Origin: Adiantum capillus-veneris
Lineage: Eukaryota; Streptophyta; Polypodiopsida; Polypodiales; Pteridaceae
Assembly: GCA_014529385.2 (NCBI GenBank)
Contig: CM043954.1
Coordinates: 7,131,806-7,195,805, forward strand
Direction of reading: 5' to 3'
DNA: 64,000 nt
Position numbers and translations under genes: made by a program. The notes beneath the pieces are model-generated. The model saw only the letters and a list, made by a program, of their open reading frames with translations. It searched no databases and was not told the origin of the DNA. This document shows positions 1 to 12,866 of this stretch, one piece after another (position 1 is the stretch's first letter; the number at the start of each line of letters is the position of its first letter).

Positions 1-3000
1 GAGTTCGCACTGAGTTCACACCGTGTTCACGTCGAGTTCACACCAAATTTGGTGTGGTGCACATATCTCCGAGTTCACGCTTAGTTCATACCTAGTTTAA
101 TATCGATCGAACAGTCCGGATTGCACCGTCTCGAACACCTAGTGTGGGCCATTGATCCCACCTCCCTGGAAAAGTGTCATTTAGTGACGAGGCCCCCCCC
201 CTCCCCACACGTTCAATTCACTTCAACGGTGCGACGTTCACACAAGGCGGGAAGGGTGATGAGCTGCTGACTGCTCTGCAAAAGCTGCGCATTGCATACG
301 TGGGAGTCGTTGGAGCTCTTTGCCGCCTGCACCAACCTCGTCAGCATTGCGTCACGAGCAAGCATGGCACGAACGTCGTGAACTGTCGTGTGGCATGTGC
401 GCAAACAGCAAATCGGCGACGAAGACGTTCATGCTCACATCGGACGTGCCTGTGAACGTATCATGTGCGCACTACATCTTCTCTCTCTCCTCTCTCTCTC
501 TATCTCTCTCTCTCGTAGACGTTGCAAGAAAGAACTGTTGTTCAGCCATAATTCTCTGGTGTTTTCAGCCCCTTGCTGTGGCTCATGAAGCATATTCGTC
601 AGTATTTGGCTCGAGCAAATGCGGTAATCTGCCCTTTGATTCTATGTTATCCCTCCTCACCCAAGCTTTTATGGCCTGATGACATGGCATGTTGTATCTA
701 CGTCTCATAATGGGTCTTGGTTGCAAACCCATGACCGAGCTATATCCATGGAGTTTCCATGGATTAGGGTATGCAGAGAGTATTTTAGTCTTACAAATCA
801 GCATGACGATCATAACCTATGTCTGTTCAGACAGATATGCAGCGACAGCATACTTTCCCCCGACGAAAAATAGGCGAAAACAGACCTTTGGACATGCTCA
901 AAAGTGGCAAAAAACAGACCTCTGGACTGCTCATTAGCAACACTCTCCTACTCCGAACAAGCTCTTGTTTGCTCGAAATTGACAGAACTTTAGGCTACTC
1001 AGAGTAGTCTTCTCTGTTGTAATCTCATTCTTTATAGAGAATTGCACTGTTCTTTTGAATGTACTTATAGGAAACATTTCAAAGATGGCATCAGATAACT
1101 GTTGATAAATCTGACCTTTATTCTTTTTGCATATGCTTATGGCAACATCAGTACGTTGGGATCAGATATCTCTGCTGAACAAGCCCATATAAGTTTTTTG
1201 CAGAAAGGATGTTGATAAACATAATCTTAATGTGTTTTTCATTTCTCGGAATAAATAGAGAGTTATGTTAAGTAACTTTTTTCTCTCAAGCTTAGCTGTT
1301 GTCTGATTATGGTGGCATTGGAGGAGGGGAGAATCCCTTATTAATGTAACCCTTTGTCTCTCAAAGCAATATACAAGGGAATCATGCAAAGGAGAATTTG
1401 GGTAACTTACTTGTCCACTTTCTTGCTCAAAGACTAACTGAAATCAAAACTATGCAGTGTCCATTATAATCTCTTCCTCTCACAATGTACATAAAGTCAT
1501 CTTATGTAGATTGTCTAGCCATCTACGTATGTTTATGGTACGGTGCCCAAACTGTTAACTAATGGCTCTTCTTGCTACTGTTGGATACCTGTTGCTTGGA
1601 GCATGATGATCAAGTCTAAGTTCTTTCTCACTTAATGTGTACATGCTGCTGGTCGGAATGTGTTACCATCACTGATGCACATTTGCTTAACATCTGCTAG
1701 ACAACCTTACAACATTGCCCTCTGGGTTTTCCATGAACCTCCTCATGAGGTTCGGAGATTGCTCAAGCCATTCCCTGCGTTCTCGGTCATCACTTTTGAT
1801 TATGGTGGTGAGGTTGGCTGCGAGCTCTTGTAGGTGGGTAATAGCACTTTGAGGGTTCTCTCTCAAAAGAGAGTACAATCAAAACCATGCAGGGATGTCC
1901 AATTGAGACAAGACAAGCGCTTCGCAGTTTTCATCAGCAGGCAAGGTTGAACTATCCAGCTAGATCAATGCCTGATGAAACCCAGGGTCCTTAATGCAAA
2001 GCAAAAGTCCTTGCACAATAGAGAGCAGTGAGCCCCAGAGTTTTCCCATGCATCAACCATCTACACAATCCTCATTTTAGCAGGTGGCATATCAAACCAA
2101 TAGCCCAGAACCATCATAATTAAGTAGTAGATCCCGAACAATATTGATCTCTATAGATTCTATGGAAGATTAACTTGTTACAGAGTCTCTTTCCACATTT
2201 CCTCAGCCAGAGGTCAGTTTTAGTCAGCTAGTTAAGTGGTTTAGCTGTTACAGTCCAAAAAGTAAACTAACCAAAACTCATGAACTTGTGTGGGAGAGTC
2301 CCGATTGCTCAACTTAGTATCCAATAGCAATCTTTGCAGACCATTTGGGAAGAGAGCATCAGGCTAATCAACCTATAAGACATCTCTCAAAATATGCAGA
2401 GAACTAGGTAGTATGCACCAGCCAATCCTTTCTCAAAATACAGAGGGCAAGGTGTATGATGGTATCCATTACAGATTATTTGGGAAGAGAGAGTTTCTAG
2501 TCAATCAGCTTTATACCATGCTCAGCTTGGTACACAACATCATTCTTTACAGATTAATGGGGTGCGAGAAAGAGGTTTTGGTAGAGACAAAGCAAAATCT
2601 TCAAATTAGTGGTGGGCAACGGTGGACTTTCCAGTAAATATTAAAGACGATTCAACAACAATACTTCAATAGTAATCAAAGCCCATCAAACCTCACTCAG
2701 TATCTTGAGCACGAGATCTCTCAGCCTGGTATACAGTAGACTCCTTTACACATCATTTGGGAGGAGAGAGTTCCTGGTTGATCTGCCTGTCATACATGCA
2801 AATAACTAAACAGTACAAACTAAGGATACCCACCACAAGGCATGGTCCATGGACAACTTTCACACTCCTTGCCCCCTTCACAGAAGCTCTGATCCTATCT
2901 TTACTCAATAATAGTGACAATCAGACCTTGAAGATTGGCCTTGTATAGATCTTGGACACCAATTCATCCAATATAATTGAAAACTCTCTAATAGCCACAT

Positions 3001-3250
3001 CATTTAGCATGTCATGCTTTGACACAAATCGGGTGCAAGGCTTCTATTGGATGTGTGATAGTAACTTGGGGCCTACAACCAGGTCTCTTTTGTGTGATTA
3101 ACAACCACCTAGAGCTTTTGTAAACTTGTCTTTTTTGGCTTTCTAAAAGAAGCCCTTAGTGTTGTGTTGAGTTAGGGAGACTTTCATTGTTTTCGGTGGA
3201 TGATGGAGACTTACCTTTCATTTCACATTCTGACATGTCTTTACTTTTCT
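1..3250. other. No gene recognised; AT-rich non-coding sequence
   Basis: Open frames here are short, overlap on both strands and match no family I know. A short CT-rich tract lies at about 478-515. Purines and pyrimidines are otherwise unremarkable, and no LTR pair, inverted termini or splice-bounded exon could be supported. Confidence 0.5.
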
Positions 3251-3253
3251 TGA

Positions 3254-3408
3254 ATTCTATTGTTTTAGAACGCTAAAGTGAAGCTTCACCTTGTATAATT
3301 TTAGTAAATTTTACACACACACATGTTTTTTTTGCATTCTATTGTTTTAGAATGCTAAAGTGAAGCTTCACTTTGCATAATTTTAATAAATTCTATACAC
3401 ACACGTAT
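3254..3408. repeat. Two-copy tandem repeat, unit about 82 bp
   Basis: The stretch starting ATTCTATTGTTTTAGAA at 3254 recurs at 3336 with a few substitutions. Each copy carries AAGTGAAGCTTCAC, itself a short inverted repeat, followed by a T-rich part and a short CA run. It is a simple local duplication in non-coding sequence with no visible gene. Confidence 0.75.
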
Positions 3409-3409
3409 A

Positions 3410-5329
3410 TTAAGTAGTTCTTTTTATTTCACCTTTCATTTCACAACTTCACATGGCTTTATATTTCTTGCATTTTATAGTTTGATTCCAGTCAGTGTTA
3501 ACGTTCGAGAAAGTCTCTTTTATTAAGCGGCTGTTGATCGAGTTTCCTTCTCACAAAGAAGAAAGTTGGAAATACTGGTAGAATTTTTTTGAGATTTGTA
3601 AAATTTTTGAAAGATTTTCTCACATATTTTATCGGTTTTCCTTCCGTTTGCCATGGTTTGCAGCTAGTTAGTCTCGATTTTCAATCGGCTCGACTAAGCT
3701 GAGGCAATCCTTTCCCAAACACCGATACCAATTTAATTCAACCTAACAATTTTATCACTTTCTTATTGTTTTTGAAAGTCGTCGTGACCCTTTCACTTGT
3801 TTGCAAGAAGCTTAGCTTGGTTATGTCTTGCTAAGCATGTAGCCCCTCTGTCACACACGTTGTAAGGGACTTTCATGGCCGATGGCAATTTGCGCAAAAG
3901 GAGAAAAAGAGAGGAGTCTTCATTCTGATCCACTTTGTGAACCCCCTTCTAGATTTGTCTAATTTAAAGAGCTTTCTAAGCTTTTTCTTTTTTGGTCTCT
4001 GCATCTTAACTACCCCACTTTGGGAGGAATGTCTCTTTAGCTGGTCCTTTGACCCCCTACTCAAAGTTACTCTATGCAATGCAAAGAAAGTCTTTATTTC
4101 TTCACAAAAATATGTATGCTCTTGCAACACTAGAATATGTATGTATGCTCTTGCAACACCAGAAGTAAAGAGGTAAATCCTGATTGGGGACATATTCTCA
4201 CCACTAATTTAAAGGAACATATAAGTACTCACCTCTTGCATGTATGTGAGCAAGGTCTTGGGCACATCCATCTAAACCCCCAAACTTTAACCAAGCATAT
4301 GAGGAATTATGCAATGTCTTGACCACTCTTATAGAGCAAGGATGTATACAACTCTCCTCTCATGTCTCAACTACACACATGTATGAGCTACTCCATGCTT
4401 ATTGCCTCAACTTCTTGCCTATCAAAAGGCAACACCAGCTTCATCTTGACTACAACATGGGAGATAAAGAAACTAAAAAAAGAGTTTTTTATCACCAGCT
4501 TGGATAAGGCATCCAACAACCAATTCTCATTTGCAAATGATTGAGGCTAAGGCAAGATTGAATGGAGAAGATTTTCAAAACTTGGTATTAACTGTGGATC
4601 AAACTCTACTCTCAATACTTTCACACCTGACTCCACTACTTATGTCTGCACACCCTTCACTCCCGTACTTAACTGCAATATACAAAAGTCATAAAAAGGC
4701 ATTCCGATGGATCACATGTGGCTCATCTTGTTGCTACTCCAAAATCTCATTGCGTATGGCTTGCTTTCTCAAAACTTGTCTCCCCATGCTTAAGACCCGA
4801 GCCTGCCAATTAAATCAAAAAAAATTATTATGTCACAACTTACATATACAATCATGGTGGATTGTAGATTCAATATGCGAATGCATACTTAACTTACCCA
4901 AGCAAGCCAAAACACTCTTTCCAGGGGGTATCAAAATGTGACGAAAACATTCCCCATCAAGAGACGCATGGCCTTGTCCATCATATCTCCAAACTTATCA
5001 AACATGTGTTCTCCTCTAGGCAAGAGAATTTTATCTCTTTCAGGAACCTCCCTCTACAATGTACCTCAAGTACATGGTCCTCACAACCTTATAAAATGGA
5101 CTTTCTCTAGAAGAATGTTCTATCTTTAAACCTTTGGTTAATCAATGTTAACCCTCACGGACACCCTATCACCTTCGACGAACGCATATTATTTATTTGA
5201 TTGAGTCATGGACCGAGCTTGTTAGTCTAATAGGTGTATAGGTGATCGCCGATGAGAACCGCATCACTTATCTTATTTTTACAGTAGTTTTGCAACGATC
5301 GGCCACTGTGGGCGTCCATGTGTGAAAGG
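3410..5329. other. No gene recognised
   Basis: This is AT-rich sequence with only short overlapping open frames on both strands. A 25-bp direct duplication (TATGTATGCTCTTGCAACAC and five more bases) occurs at 4110-4134 and 4139-4163. Nothing else can be supported. Confidence 0.5.
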
Positions 5330-5459
5330 ATCAAACTCTTATAAAAGGTCCATTTGACCTAAAAATCCTCACTCTTTGAGGTGTAAGCTAAGAAGTGCTC
5401 TTGCTCCATCTCTGTCTCCTTCTCCTTCGTGTGCTCGCGTGTGTATGTGTGTGTGTATG

Positions 5460-5513
<54 letters not shown>
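5330..5513 (+). promoter_or_regulatory. Possible LTR or promoter fragment with TATA box
   Basis: TATAAAAGG lies at 5340-5348, followed about 115 bp later by a (GA)n tract at 5463-5513. The arrangement resembles the promoter part of the LTR-like sequences elsewhere in the window. No paired LTR or target duplication was found, so this may equally be a chance TATA match beside a microsatellite. Confidence 0.3.
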
Positions 5514-5514
<1 letters not shown>

Positions 5515-6771
5515 ATTGCGGCGGCATCGACAGCAACAAGGCGGTTGAGCGTGGCATCGACGACGACTCCTTCTTCTTTGCAACACGGGATCCTTCATGA
5601 CAGAAGCATCGAGAGGTGAGTGACACACCATTGTTTCTTTGAGCTTACTAGGACTCTCTAGTTGTGTGCTTGCAGCCTTTTGAGGCTCGCACACAGTGCA
5701 CAGGCAAGTTCCTGGCTTCCGACACGTGCGACAAAGCGCGCATTTTTTGCACCGCTGTCAGGGACTACCTTGCATTAATCTTGAAGAGCACTCAGTGCTA
5801 CCGCTGAAAGCTTTTCTTCCATCTATTTTCATGCTTTTGTCTGAGTTTGTGTGAGAACTGTTAAGTGACTGTAATGCATAGTTTTAACAGGTTTTTGTAA
5901 GCTATGTAAGTGTTGCATTGTAATTGTTTCTGATAGATTTGTTAAATCAGTAATATGCAAGGTTAGCAGGTCTGTTAGTTAGTGTATAGACTAGTAACGT
6001 GTAGTATACAGAGAGCAGTAGAGTAGACAGTGAGAAGGTTGACTGTCTGTGAGTGTGCAGTCCGTGTTAGCAGAGGGTTAGTGTTAATTAACTGTGGTAG
6101 TTGTGTGTTAGCTGCAAGGAGGTTAGACAAAGTTAGATAGAGATGTCGTGTGCACGTGTGAGCTCGGTGTCCACATGCAACATTATCCATCGAAAAAAGG
6201 TATTTTTGAAAAAAGATTCAAAATATCTGAGAAAAAATCAAATCAAAACAAAAAAATAAAAGGGAAACTCAAAACAAAAAAAAAAAATTTAAAAAACTTG
6301 ATCTTAAAAAGAAGGATCGGAATCGTTCCCCAATACCCAAAACCCAAAACACAAGCCCGACCCCGAGCTCAGGCCCAAGCCTCAATCCTTAGTCTTATGA
6401 TATACTATACACACTACTTTATATATAAAGACTAGGACTTCAAGTGAAGGGAGGGCATGTGGGACAAGTTCCTCAAGTCCTCCACCATTCCCTTTACATT
6501 CACCCTTTGGACTTTGTAATTGTAGCCCTCTTCCCACCTAAGAAAAGATTAGTTTTAGGATTTCGAGGACTCTACGTAACCGAATCTGAGGCTGTAAAGC
6601 ATGGCACGTCCCTTTAGCCAAGACGCTCATTTTGAGCTATCACACACAACATTCCATGGCTTGGTTAAAAAAGGGTGAGTGGCCTTCACGGGCACTCGTC
6701 AACGCTTCTAGAGTGTTGAGGTTACATGCACCTACGCTCTAGTCATGTGTTAGAGGACAAGCACATAGAGA
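5514..6771. other. No gene recognised
   Basis: There is a short GC-richer patch after the GA tract, then A-rich sequence (6190-6300) and a TATA-like TATATAAA near 6420. Open frames are short and unconvincing. It could hold remains of an LTR upstream of the frame at 6772, but no boundary could be shown. Confidence 0.4.
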
Positions 6772-7449
6772 GTGTCTCCGTTTACGCGGTCACTCATTAT
6801 TTCTCTAGGCTCTAGGCCCTCAGCAGGAACCCAGGGTAGTACCACTCAGGACCCACATATTGCTTCTAGTGACTCTTCCTCTGACTATGACGTCATGGAG
6901 GGTTACCCGATGCCTAATCTCGATAGCTCAAGCCAAGACATGCATGCCATGGGCCCACGATCAGGGCCAAGCGTGCTTAGCCGCTTGAAGGAAACTTTTA
7001 GTAGAGCCACTCGCTCCGAACGTGGAGCTCACGATGTAAATGAGGGGGGTGGGGAAGTAAATTCTCCATTCATGACCAACGTAGACCCCATGCTCCTGGA
7101 GAGTGTGCATGTGAATACTCCATTCACTGTACCTTCTGACTCTTCAGAGCTATTTTCCTCCGAGGTTATATTACCTGATGGTTAAAGCCTTGCCGAAGTG
7201 CAAGAGGTTGAGCGATATATCCTTGCAGCAAGGGAAAAGGAAATCAAGAGCTTACGCAAGGCAGAGCAAAGGAGAGAGTTAAAAGCGAAAGCCCCTATGT
7301 CAACATCCATGCTAGGTGATCAATCTAGTGCTCTTGAATGAGTGAGTACTAAGGGTCAACCCATAGAGATCCACATTGCATCTAGTTCAAAGGACACCCC
7401 TAGCACCTCATTCTTAGATGGAGCATTAAAAAGATATCTCGATGTATAG
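6772..7449 (+). pseudogene. Unidentified decayed frame, possibly retrotransposon gag N-terminus
   Basis: A frame of 137 codons ends at TAA 7183-7185, yet the same frame continues as plausible coding sequence through a second stop (TGA 7339-7341) to TAG 7447-7449. The first part is Ser/Asp/Pro-rich and probably disordered. The second holds a charged helical stretch with many Glu, Lys and Arg residues, followed by a hydroxyl-rich tail. It is immediately followed by an LTR-like repeat at 7454. Low-complexity N-terminus, charged helix and adjoining LTR suggest a structural protein of a Gypsy-type element, but no zinc knuckle or conserved gag core is visible, so the assignment is weak. Confidence 0.3.
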
Positions 7450-7453
7450 ACTA

Positions 7454-7701
7454 TGTGAAAGGATATCACATTTATGTACATTTTATTATTCAAGTCCTCT
7501 TTATGAGCTATAGTTATTATTATGTCCAAGCGGATAGTTTGTATCCATTTTAAAAATTCAAGAGATCTATAAATAAATATGTGCAAGAGGAAAATGCTCA
7601 CTCTTGCACAGGGGTAGATTGCACCCAGTGACTATGTTCATCTTCTCTCCTCTCCTCTCTTCTCTCTTGTCGTGCCCATGTAGCACTCCACTCTAGGAGG
7701 T

Positions 7702-7777
<76 letters not shown>

Positions 7778-7924
7778 TGTGCCCTCTTGTATCTGTCTTG
7801 CTTTGGATGTTGTGTGTATACGGTCATTTAGGTATGTGAGTTGGTTGATTTTATCATCTCTTGCATATTATTTGCATATTTTACAGGTCCTCTGTGCTAT
7901 CGACTGTAAAAGTGCTATCAGAGC
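7454..7924 (+). repeat. LTR-like dispersed repeat, copy 1, with tRNA-Met PBS
   Basis: This is one of three related copies in the window (others at 37613 and 40820). It begins TGTG and shows TATAAATAAAT at 7568, then the shared block around CTCACTCTTGCACAGGGG and TTGCACCCAGTG, then a long (CT)n tract (7703-7760) passing into (GT)10. A likely end is TTTTACA at 7885. TGCTATCAGAGC at 7913-7924 differs by one base from the usual initiator Met-tRNA primer site TGGTATCAGAGC, which supports a 5' LTR reading on the plus strand. Both the exact 3' boundary and the target duplication are unresolved. Confidence 0.6.
7703..7780. repeat. Compound microsatellite (CT)29(GT)10
   Basis: Uninterrupted CT dinucleotides to 7760 switch to GT dinucleotides to about 7780. 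The tract sits inside the LTR-like repeat, downstream of its TATA box. Confidence 0.95.
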
Positions 7925-9258
7925 TCAAGGCGACACTTTTGTATGTTGTGGAGAACGAAAGAGGAAGATGTAGGAGGCTATGGATATTATTAACATATCT
8001 CTTTATCAAAGCTAAGTATACCCATGATACCAATATTTTTATACATTCTTTTTCTTTTTCTTTTCCATTTCTAGGCATGTTGCATCTTTTTAGCAAAGTA
8101 CATATTTGCTTACGATTAAGAAATTTGTAGTTTTAGTTATTTGAATTGAATATTTTCATTACGAGGAATTGATATTGGTGATACATTAGTAAGCACTTGA
8201 GTAGTGAAAGAACTTGATAAATTGAGAAAGATACCAGTTTGTTTAACGAAAGTAGAAGGAGACAAAGAAGAATCAATGAATTTAAAAATAAACAGTGTAG
8301 AGCAAAAATCCAGAGAGACCTCAAAAATCTACTCGACAAGGTTAAAACTACAAGGCCAACCCTTAGGAGGGAGTTCAAATCCCCAAGTGGCACCCTATTT
8401 GCTAAAATATATATATATATATAAATATTAATTAAGAGAATAACGATTAGATAATATGCTTTAATATGAAGCTATAAAAACAAGAGGAGAAGAGGAGAAC
8501 AGGTTATAGAAGAAGGTGAAGGAAGGAAAAGAATGAAGGTGTAGGAATGATACCCTACTCTTGTAGGAATGAAGAAAAATTGTGATGTCATATGAACAAC
8601 CACCACTTTTGTCGTCCACCTCATGAAGAGGCTAATATTATTCCTTACTGGTGGAAACCACCATTAAGGATACACATGTGGTGGGAACCAACGCATGTGT
8701 GCTTTCAACAACCATGACAATGCCAACAACAGTGACATCAGCTAGAAGAACTACAAGTCGGCACACACAACAGTAGCAGTAGCATGGTCGGCACAAATTG
8801 CAGTCCGTCGACATCACACTCAAGTTCTCCAGGAGTGACCACCACAAGTGTGTCCACATGCATGGTAGGAAATCCACCATCAACAAATTGTTTGCCCTGA
8901 CTTGGAGTGCCGTCGATGATGAGCTTGGTATGTAAACTTTAGTTGGAAGCCGTTTATTTTTTTAAAAATCTGGCAAATTAAGCGGAACACTTTTCTTATT
9001 CAACACACGAAGCTGGTGGGCATGCAGTGCCCTTGACGTAATTGCATGTAATTAGGATGGGATTCAAAAATTTTAGTTGTGCCCACACCACAACCAACCT
9101 CCCTCCTCATGCTTGCAAAACATCCCAGAGTATCGAACTTTCTCTCTCTATATATCAGCCAGTCAAACGTTCTTTCTCTCTCTATACTTCACATCTCCAT
9201 GCAATACTCATCACCTTGGCGATTGTGGCCACATGATCATTAACAAGAGAAACAAGCA

Positions 9259-9260
<2 letters not shown>
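7925..9260. other. No gene recognised
   Basis: Only short overlapping frames are present. A short TA run (ATATATATATATATA) lies near 8407. The minus-strand frame at 8638-8886 is Cys/Val-rich and looks like chance translation of low-complexity sequence. Confidence 0.45.

Positions 9261-9323
<63 letters not shown>
9261..9323. repeat. Microsatellite (TC)n, about 63 bp
   Basis: Uninterrupted TC dinucleotides. They lie just upstream of the LINE remnant and may be part of its 5' region or simply adjacent. Confidence 0.95.
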
Positions 9324-9324
<1 letters not shown>

Positions 9325-9548
9325 GTGTAACCGTTTTTGACCTAGTAGTCAACAATTCACTCTTTTGATCATGACTTCTTCGTTGGAACTTTGATTTGGG
9401 TGATCTATAGCCTCAATCAAAGAGCACGATGCCTCTACATATTGATGTAAAAATAGAAATTTTCAGAGTTATGCAAGGCTTTTCTACAACATCATTTTTG
9501 AAGTGAACAAGTTCGGGAAGTTGACTCTCATCTCTTATTTTACATACA

Positions 9549-10243
9549 ATGTCTTCCGGCACTCGCAAGGGTCCTTCTTCTTCAACAAGGTCCACAATCA
9601 TTGTAGAAAATGATCCAAAATATCCTAAGTGTGGAGATAGCAACACAACCACTCAACCAACGACATCAAAAACCATGATCATGGCATACTTTGTATCATT
9701 GCAAGAGAATGTAACCAAACAAGGTGAAGACTCATGGGCGCTTGCAATGGAGAATGGCATGCTAAGGGTTCTTGTGGTTGATAATGAGAATCTCAAGAGA
9801 ACACTTGAGATGCAAACAACATGTTTGATGCAACTTGAAGATGAATTCAAGGAATGTAAACGCTCTCTTGTGGACTTGAATGCTTTGAAGGAGTTCATGA
9901 GCAAAGTAGAGCATGACCACGTATTAAAAGAGGAGAATTTGACACCTAAGCCATGAAAAATGTATGCACAAACAAGTCTTGGACTAATGTATGTGGCAGC
10001 AATGTGGTTCCTAATTCCTCCCTCATGCATGCTATGGCTCAAACAAAGAATGTTGAGAATGTGGATGTAGAGGAGTTGAAGGAACATGAGCAACATTCGA
10101 GAAACATTGATATTCGTGCAATTCCCAAAGAGAAGTTAGAGACACCTCCTTCTCTTGACATTTTCATTGAAGATTTCTTCCAAACCCACTTTGGCATGTC
10201 AAGAGTTATGGTTTATAGAGCACATAGAGTGGGTAAGAAATGA
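9549..10243 (+). pseudogene. LINE ORF1-like protein remnant
   Basis: Two frames overlap by a few bases (9549-9956 and 9953-10243). The first is Ser/Thr-rich at its start and then has an apparent coiled coil with regularly spaced Leu, Glu and Lys. The second ends in a segment with the sense R-N-I-D-I-R, then a hydrophobic IEDFF-type motif and YRAHRVGKK. In L1-type ORF1 proteins the RNA-binding domain commonly shows 'R..N.R', 'EDFF' and 'R.HR.G' in this order. The overlap implies a frameshift, and the frame stops at 10243. The assignment rests on motif order and on the endonuclease downstream. Confidence 0.5.
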
Positions 10244-10513
10244 GATCCTTGCTCAGGAGAACGGCAAATCATATACACCATGCCGGATGAGACCAAACAA
10301 AAGATTATCCTTGGTAATAGTTAGATCTATTTGAGGAGAACAAAATGTTTTATATGTAAAGATCGCACTATTAAGCAACAAAATATGTGTCGCAAGGCAT
10401 ACGAGGAGAGGAATAAGAAAAACAAGGAGATCTCTCATGAAGAAAATGTGCCCAAGGAGGAGGCACGTCCCTCGAGCAAATAGGAATGCGCAACCAATGA
10501 GGCCGAGTTACAA

Positions 10514-12608
10514 TTGAAAGTATGCTTTTGTAATTTCAATGGATACCCATGGAAAGTGGGGGTTGGCATAGATGAATTAACAAGCAAAGCCAATGTTGTA
10601 CTTCTTGTTGAGACTTGGGAGCATGATACACAAAGGATTAACGGGTTAGAGGATTACAATGTACATTCATTAATGTGTTCAAAGAATCTCAAGCAACAAA
10701 GAGGGCAAGGAGGGATAGCATGTATGGTTAAGAAAGGATTGGAAGTTTTTGTATCAATTGTGAAAGATGACAAGCAAAAACGTCATGTACAGTTGAAAAT
10801 TATTACACCAAAAAGAGCACCCATTTTTGTAGCCAGTTTTTACATTTTTTTATCATGATTCTCCCTTTTATGCTTGCATGGATAGAGATTAGCCATTTTT
10901 TTATTTAGAGGAGGACATTGCTTACTTTAAAGGCAAAGGTGATGTTATTGTCTTTGGGGATATGAATGCTCGCACAAAAATATTGCAACATGATACTCAA
11001 TAATTTGATATGCCATACATTTCAAGGGAGTTGGAGGACCTTCACTTGTCATACTTCAATGGATGAGAAAGCGATGAATCACTATGGAAAGTTACTTTTA
11101 CTCATATGCAATAGCACGTGTACGCTCATTGCCAATGAAAATCTTTGTGGAATGGAATTAATGGATTTACATGTAGAAAACATAATGTGGATAGTGTGAT
11201 TGACTATATTCTACTATTCGAAGCCATCATGTATTACATAAAGAGTTTTACACTTGGCCAATGGACCCCAAAATCAGACCATCGGACCTTATGTATTGAC
11301 CTTGCCTGTGGAGAAGCAACTAAGCATGATAATCTCAGCCAAAGGAAAGAGAAGTTATCATTATGTATGGATTTCAAATGGGAACCAATGTACATTGAAA
11401 TGGTTGAGCAAAAGTTATGGATGACAAAGCTTCAATATGATGTACCATTGGAAACTAAATGGGAAGCTTTCAAGAAAGTTATTTGTTCTTGTGCAGAAGA
11501 ATGTTTTTCCATAAAGCATGTCCATGGTATCAACAAAGATAGATCACACAATGGTGGTTTGATAAAGAATGTCAAGATGCTTGAAAGTCCTTGTTAAAGC
11601 TTGATGCGACTATGGACAAAGACAACTATCAAAGTCATTTGCATACATAAAAGGCATTGATTCAAAAGAAGAGAAGAAGATGGGAAGTAAAGCATCATTT
11701 TTTTCAAGTCCAAGAAAAGGCACGTGCATGTGGAAGATTTTGGAGAAACTTGAGGGACAAGCGGGCTAAGAGTTTTGGTAACTTGAGCCTTGTGGATATG
11801 TACACACATTGTAAGCAACTATATGAGCAACCAAATGCTAGAAAAATGTCATTTTATGGTTCATTCCCATGTATGCCCTCTTTTTTTACTATTGAGGATG
11901 TGTGTGGTGGGCTCCAAAATTTGGCCACTTGCAACATGGGAGATCTTAAAGGTATCAAGCTGGAAATGATTAAATGGACGAAATATTTTACACATAAGTG
12001 GATGTGTGATATGTTCAACCTTGCACTTCAACATGGTATGCCTTGTGATTGGAGCACTAATTGGGTCAAGCCTTTGCATAAAGGAGGGGATGTAAACAAT
12101 GTAAATAACTACCGGACTATAATGATTGGGTCTCTTATGGAAAATTTGTTTGGGTGCATAATGGAGATAAATTTGAATGATTGGGATGAAGAGAATGGTA
12201 AGCGTGCAAGAAAAATGAATCCAAAACAAAGATTATGCTTGCAAAAACAAACCATAAGGAGAAGCCATGCATTGTGTACAACAATGAGACACTTGAAGTT
12301 GTTGAGAGCTCTAGTACCTTGGCCTTGAGATTTTGACTAATCACAAGTGGCATGAATGTGCTATGTGTCATTTGGAAGTCGGAAAGAGAGCGTACTATGC
12401 ATTTGAGAACATGCATAATAGGGAAAACATCAAGTGTTGGGTTCTCAAGAAGTACCTTTTTGACACATTAGTGACACTGGTTCTTCTTTATGGAGTTGAA
12501 GTGTGGGGCGGAAGCATCTCAAAATTGATCTTAAGATTGTTTACTTGTTGTCCTACTTTTGATTTTGGTATGTCATGTCCATTTTGGAAAGGTAGGTTGG
12601 GCTTTTGA
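10514..12608 (+). pseudogene. LINE ORF2 remnant: endonuclease plus partial RT
   Basis: The endonuclease starts KVCFCNFNG near 10514. Later in shifted frames come the signature GDMNAR (about 10960), SVIDYIL (about 11196) and SDHRTL (about 11274). These are the metal- and phosphate-binding motifs of the endonuclease/exonuclease/phosphatase fold used to nick the target. From about 12030 the RT fingers appear, with W-V-K-P-L-H-K-G-G-D and NYRTIMIG. The palm with its catalytic YxDD box is missing: the sequence passes from NDWDEENG straight to a C-terminal part ending in LFDTLVTLVLLYGVEVWG, typical of the region after the RT in plant LINEs. Frames 10514-10858, 11145-11597, 11657-12328 and 12333-12608 are separated by stops or shifts. 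Confidence 0.65.
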
Positions 12609-12629
12609 AGTCTGGGGCACTGAAGAAAG

Positions 12630-12856
12630 TGTCGGAATTAGGGTTGCAGAGAAACGCACATAGCTTCGAGAAGACGAAGGAAGCTCAAGGCACACAATAG
12701 AGAGTGTGTTAATTAGTGTGCAATGGAAAGATAGATAGCCCTAAAGTGATGGGCGTATATACAATGCTCGGGGGGAAAAACCTCCTAAAGAGGGAAAAAG
12801 TGCCCCAACGGTCCTAGTGTGTTCACACACATCACTACCACATGTATATGGTAACA
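12630..12856 (-). repeat. Copia A 3' LTR (left end on plus strand)
   Basis: It begins TGTCGGAATTAGG and ends GGTAACA. It matches the LTRs at 34592, 55709 and 60624. A purine-rich tract on the minus strand (complement of AATCCCCCCTGG) directly follows at 12857-12866, as expected for the plus-strand primer next to the 3' LTR. Confidence 0.9.
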
Positions 12857-12866
12857 AATCCCCCCT

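Larger units (their letters stand above)
9326..12629 (+). mobile_element. Decayed LINE (non-LTR retrotransposon)
   Basis: A plus-strand element with the order expected for L1-like LINEs: an ORF1-like part (9549-10243), an apurinic-type endonuclease (10514-11310) and an RT remnant (about 12030-12608). It carries many stops and frameshifts and lacks the catalytic RT core. Copia A is inserted directly after it at 12630. Neither a poly-A tail nor flanking duplications could be identified, and the sequence on the far side of Copia A (34820 onward) does not obviously continue it. Confidence 0.7.

Noticed and set aside
3873-4193. Minus-strand frame with Lys-rich centre
   Set aside because: Overlaps frames on the other strand, AT-rich, no motif or splice context.
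5359-5694. Overlapping frames on both strands across the GA tract
   Set aside because: Their length comes from translation of (GA)n/(CT)n, which has no stop codons in any frame; the flanks show no domain.
8638-8886. Cys/Val-rich minus-strand frame suggesting a small secreted or membrane protein
   Set aside because: No clear signal peptide, repetitive ACA/ACC triplets on the plus strand explain the composition.
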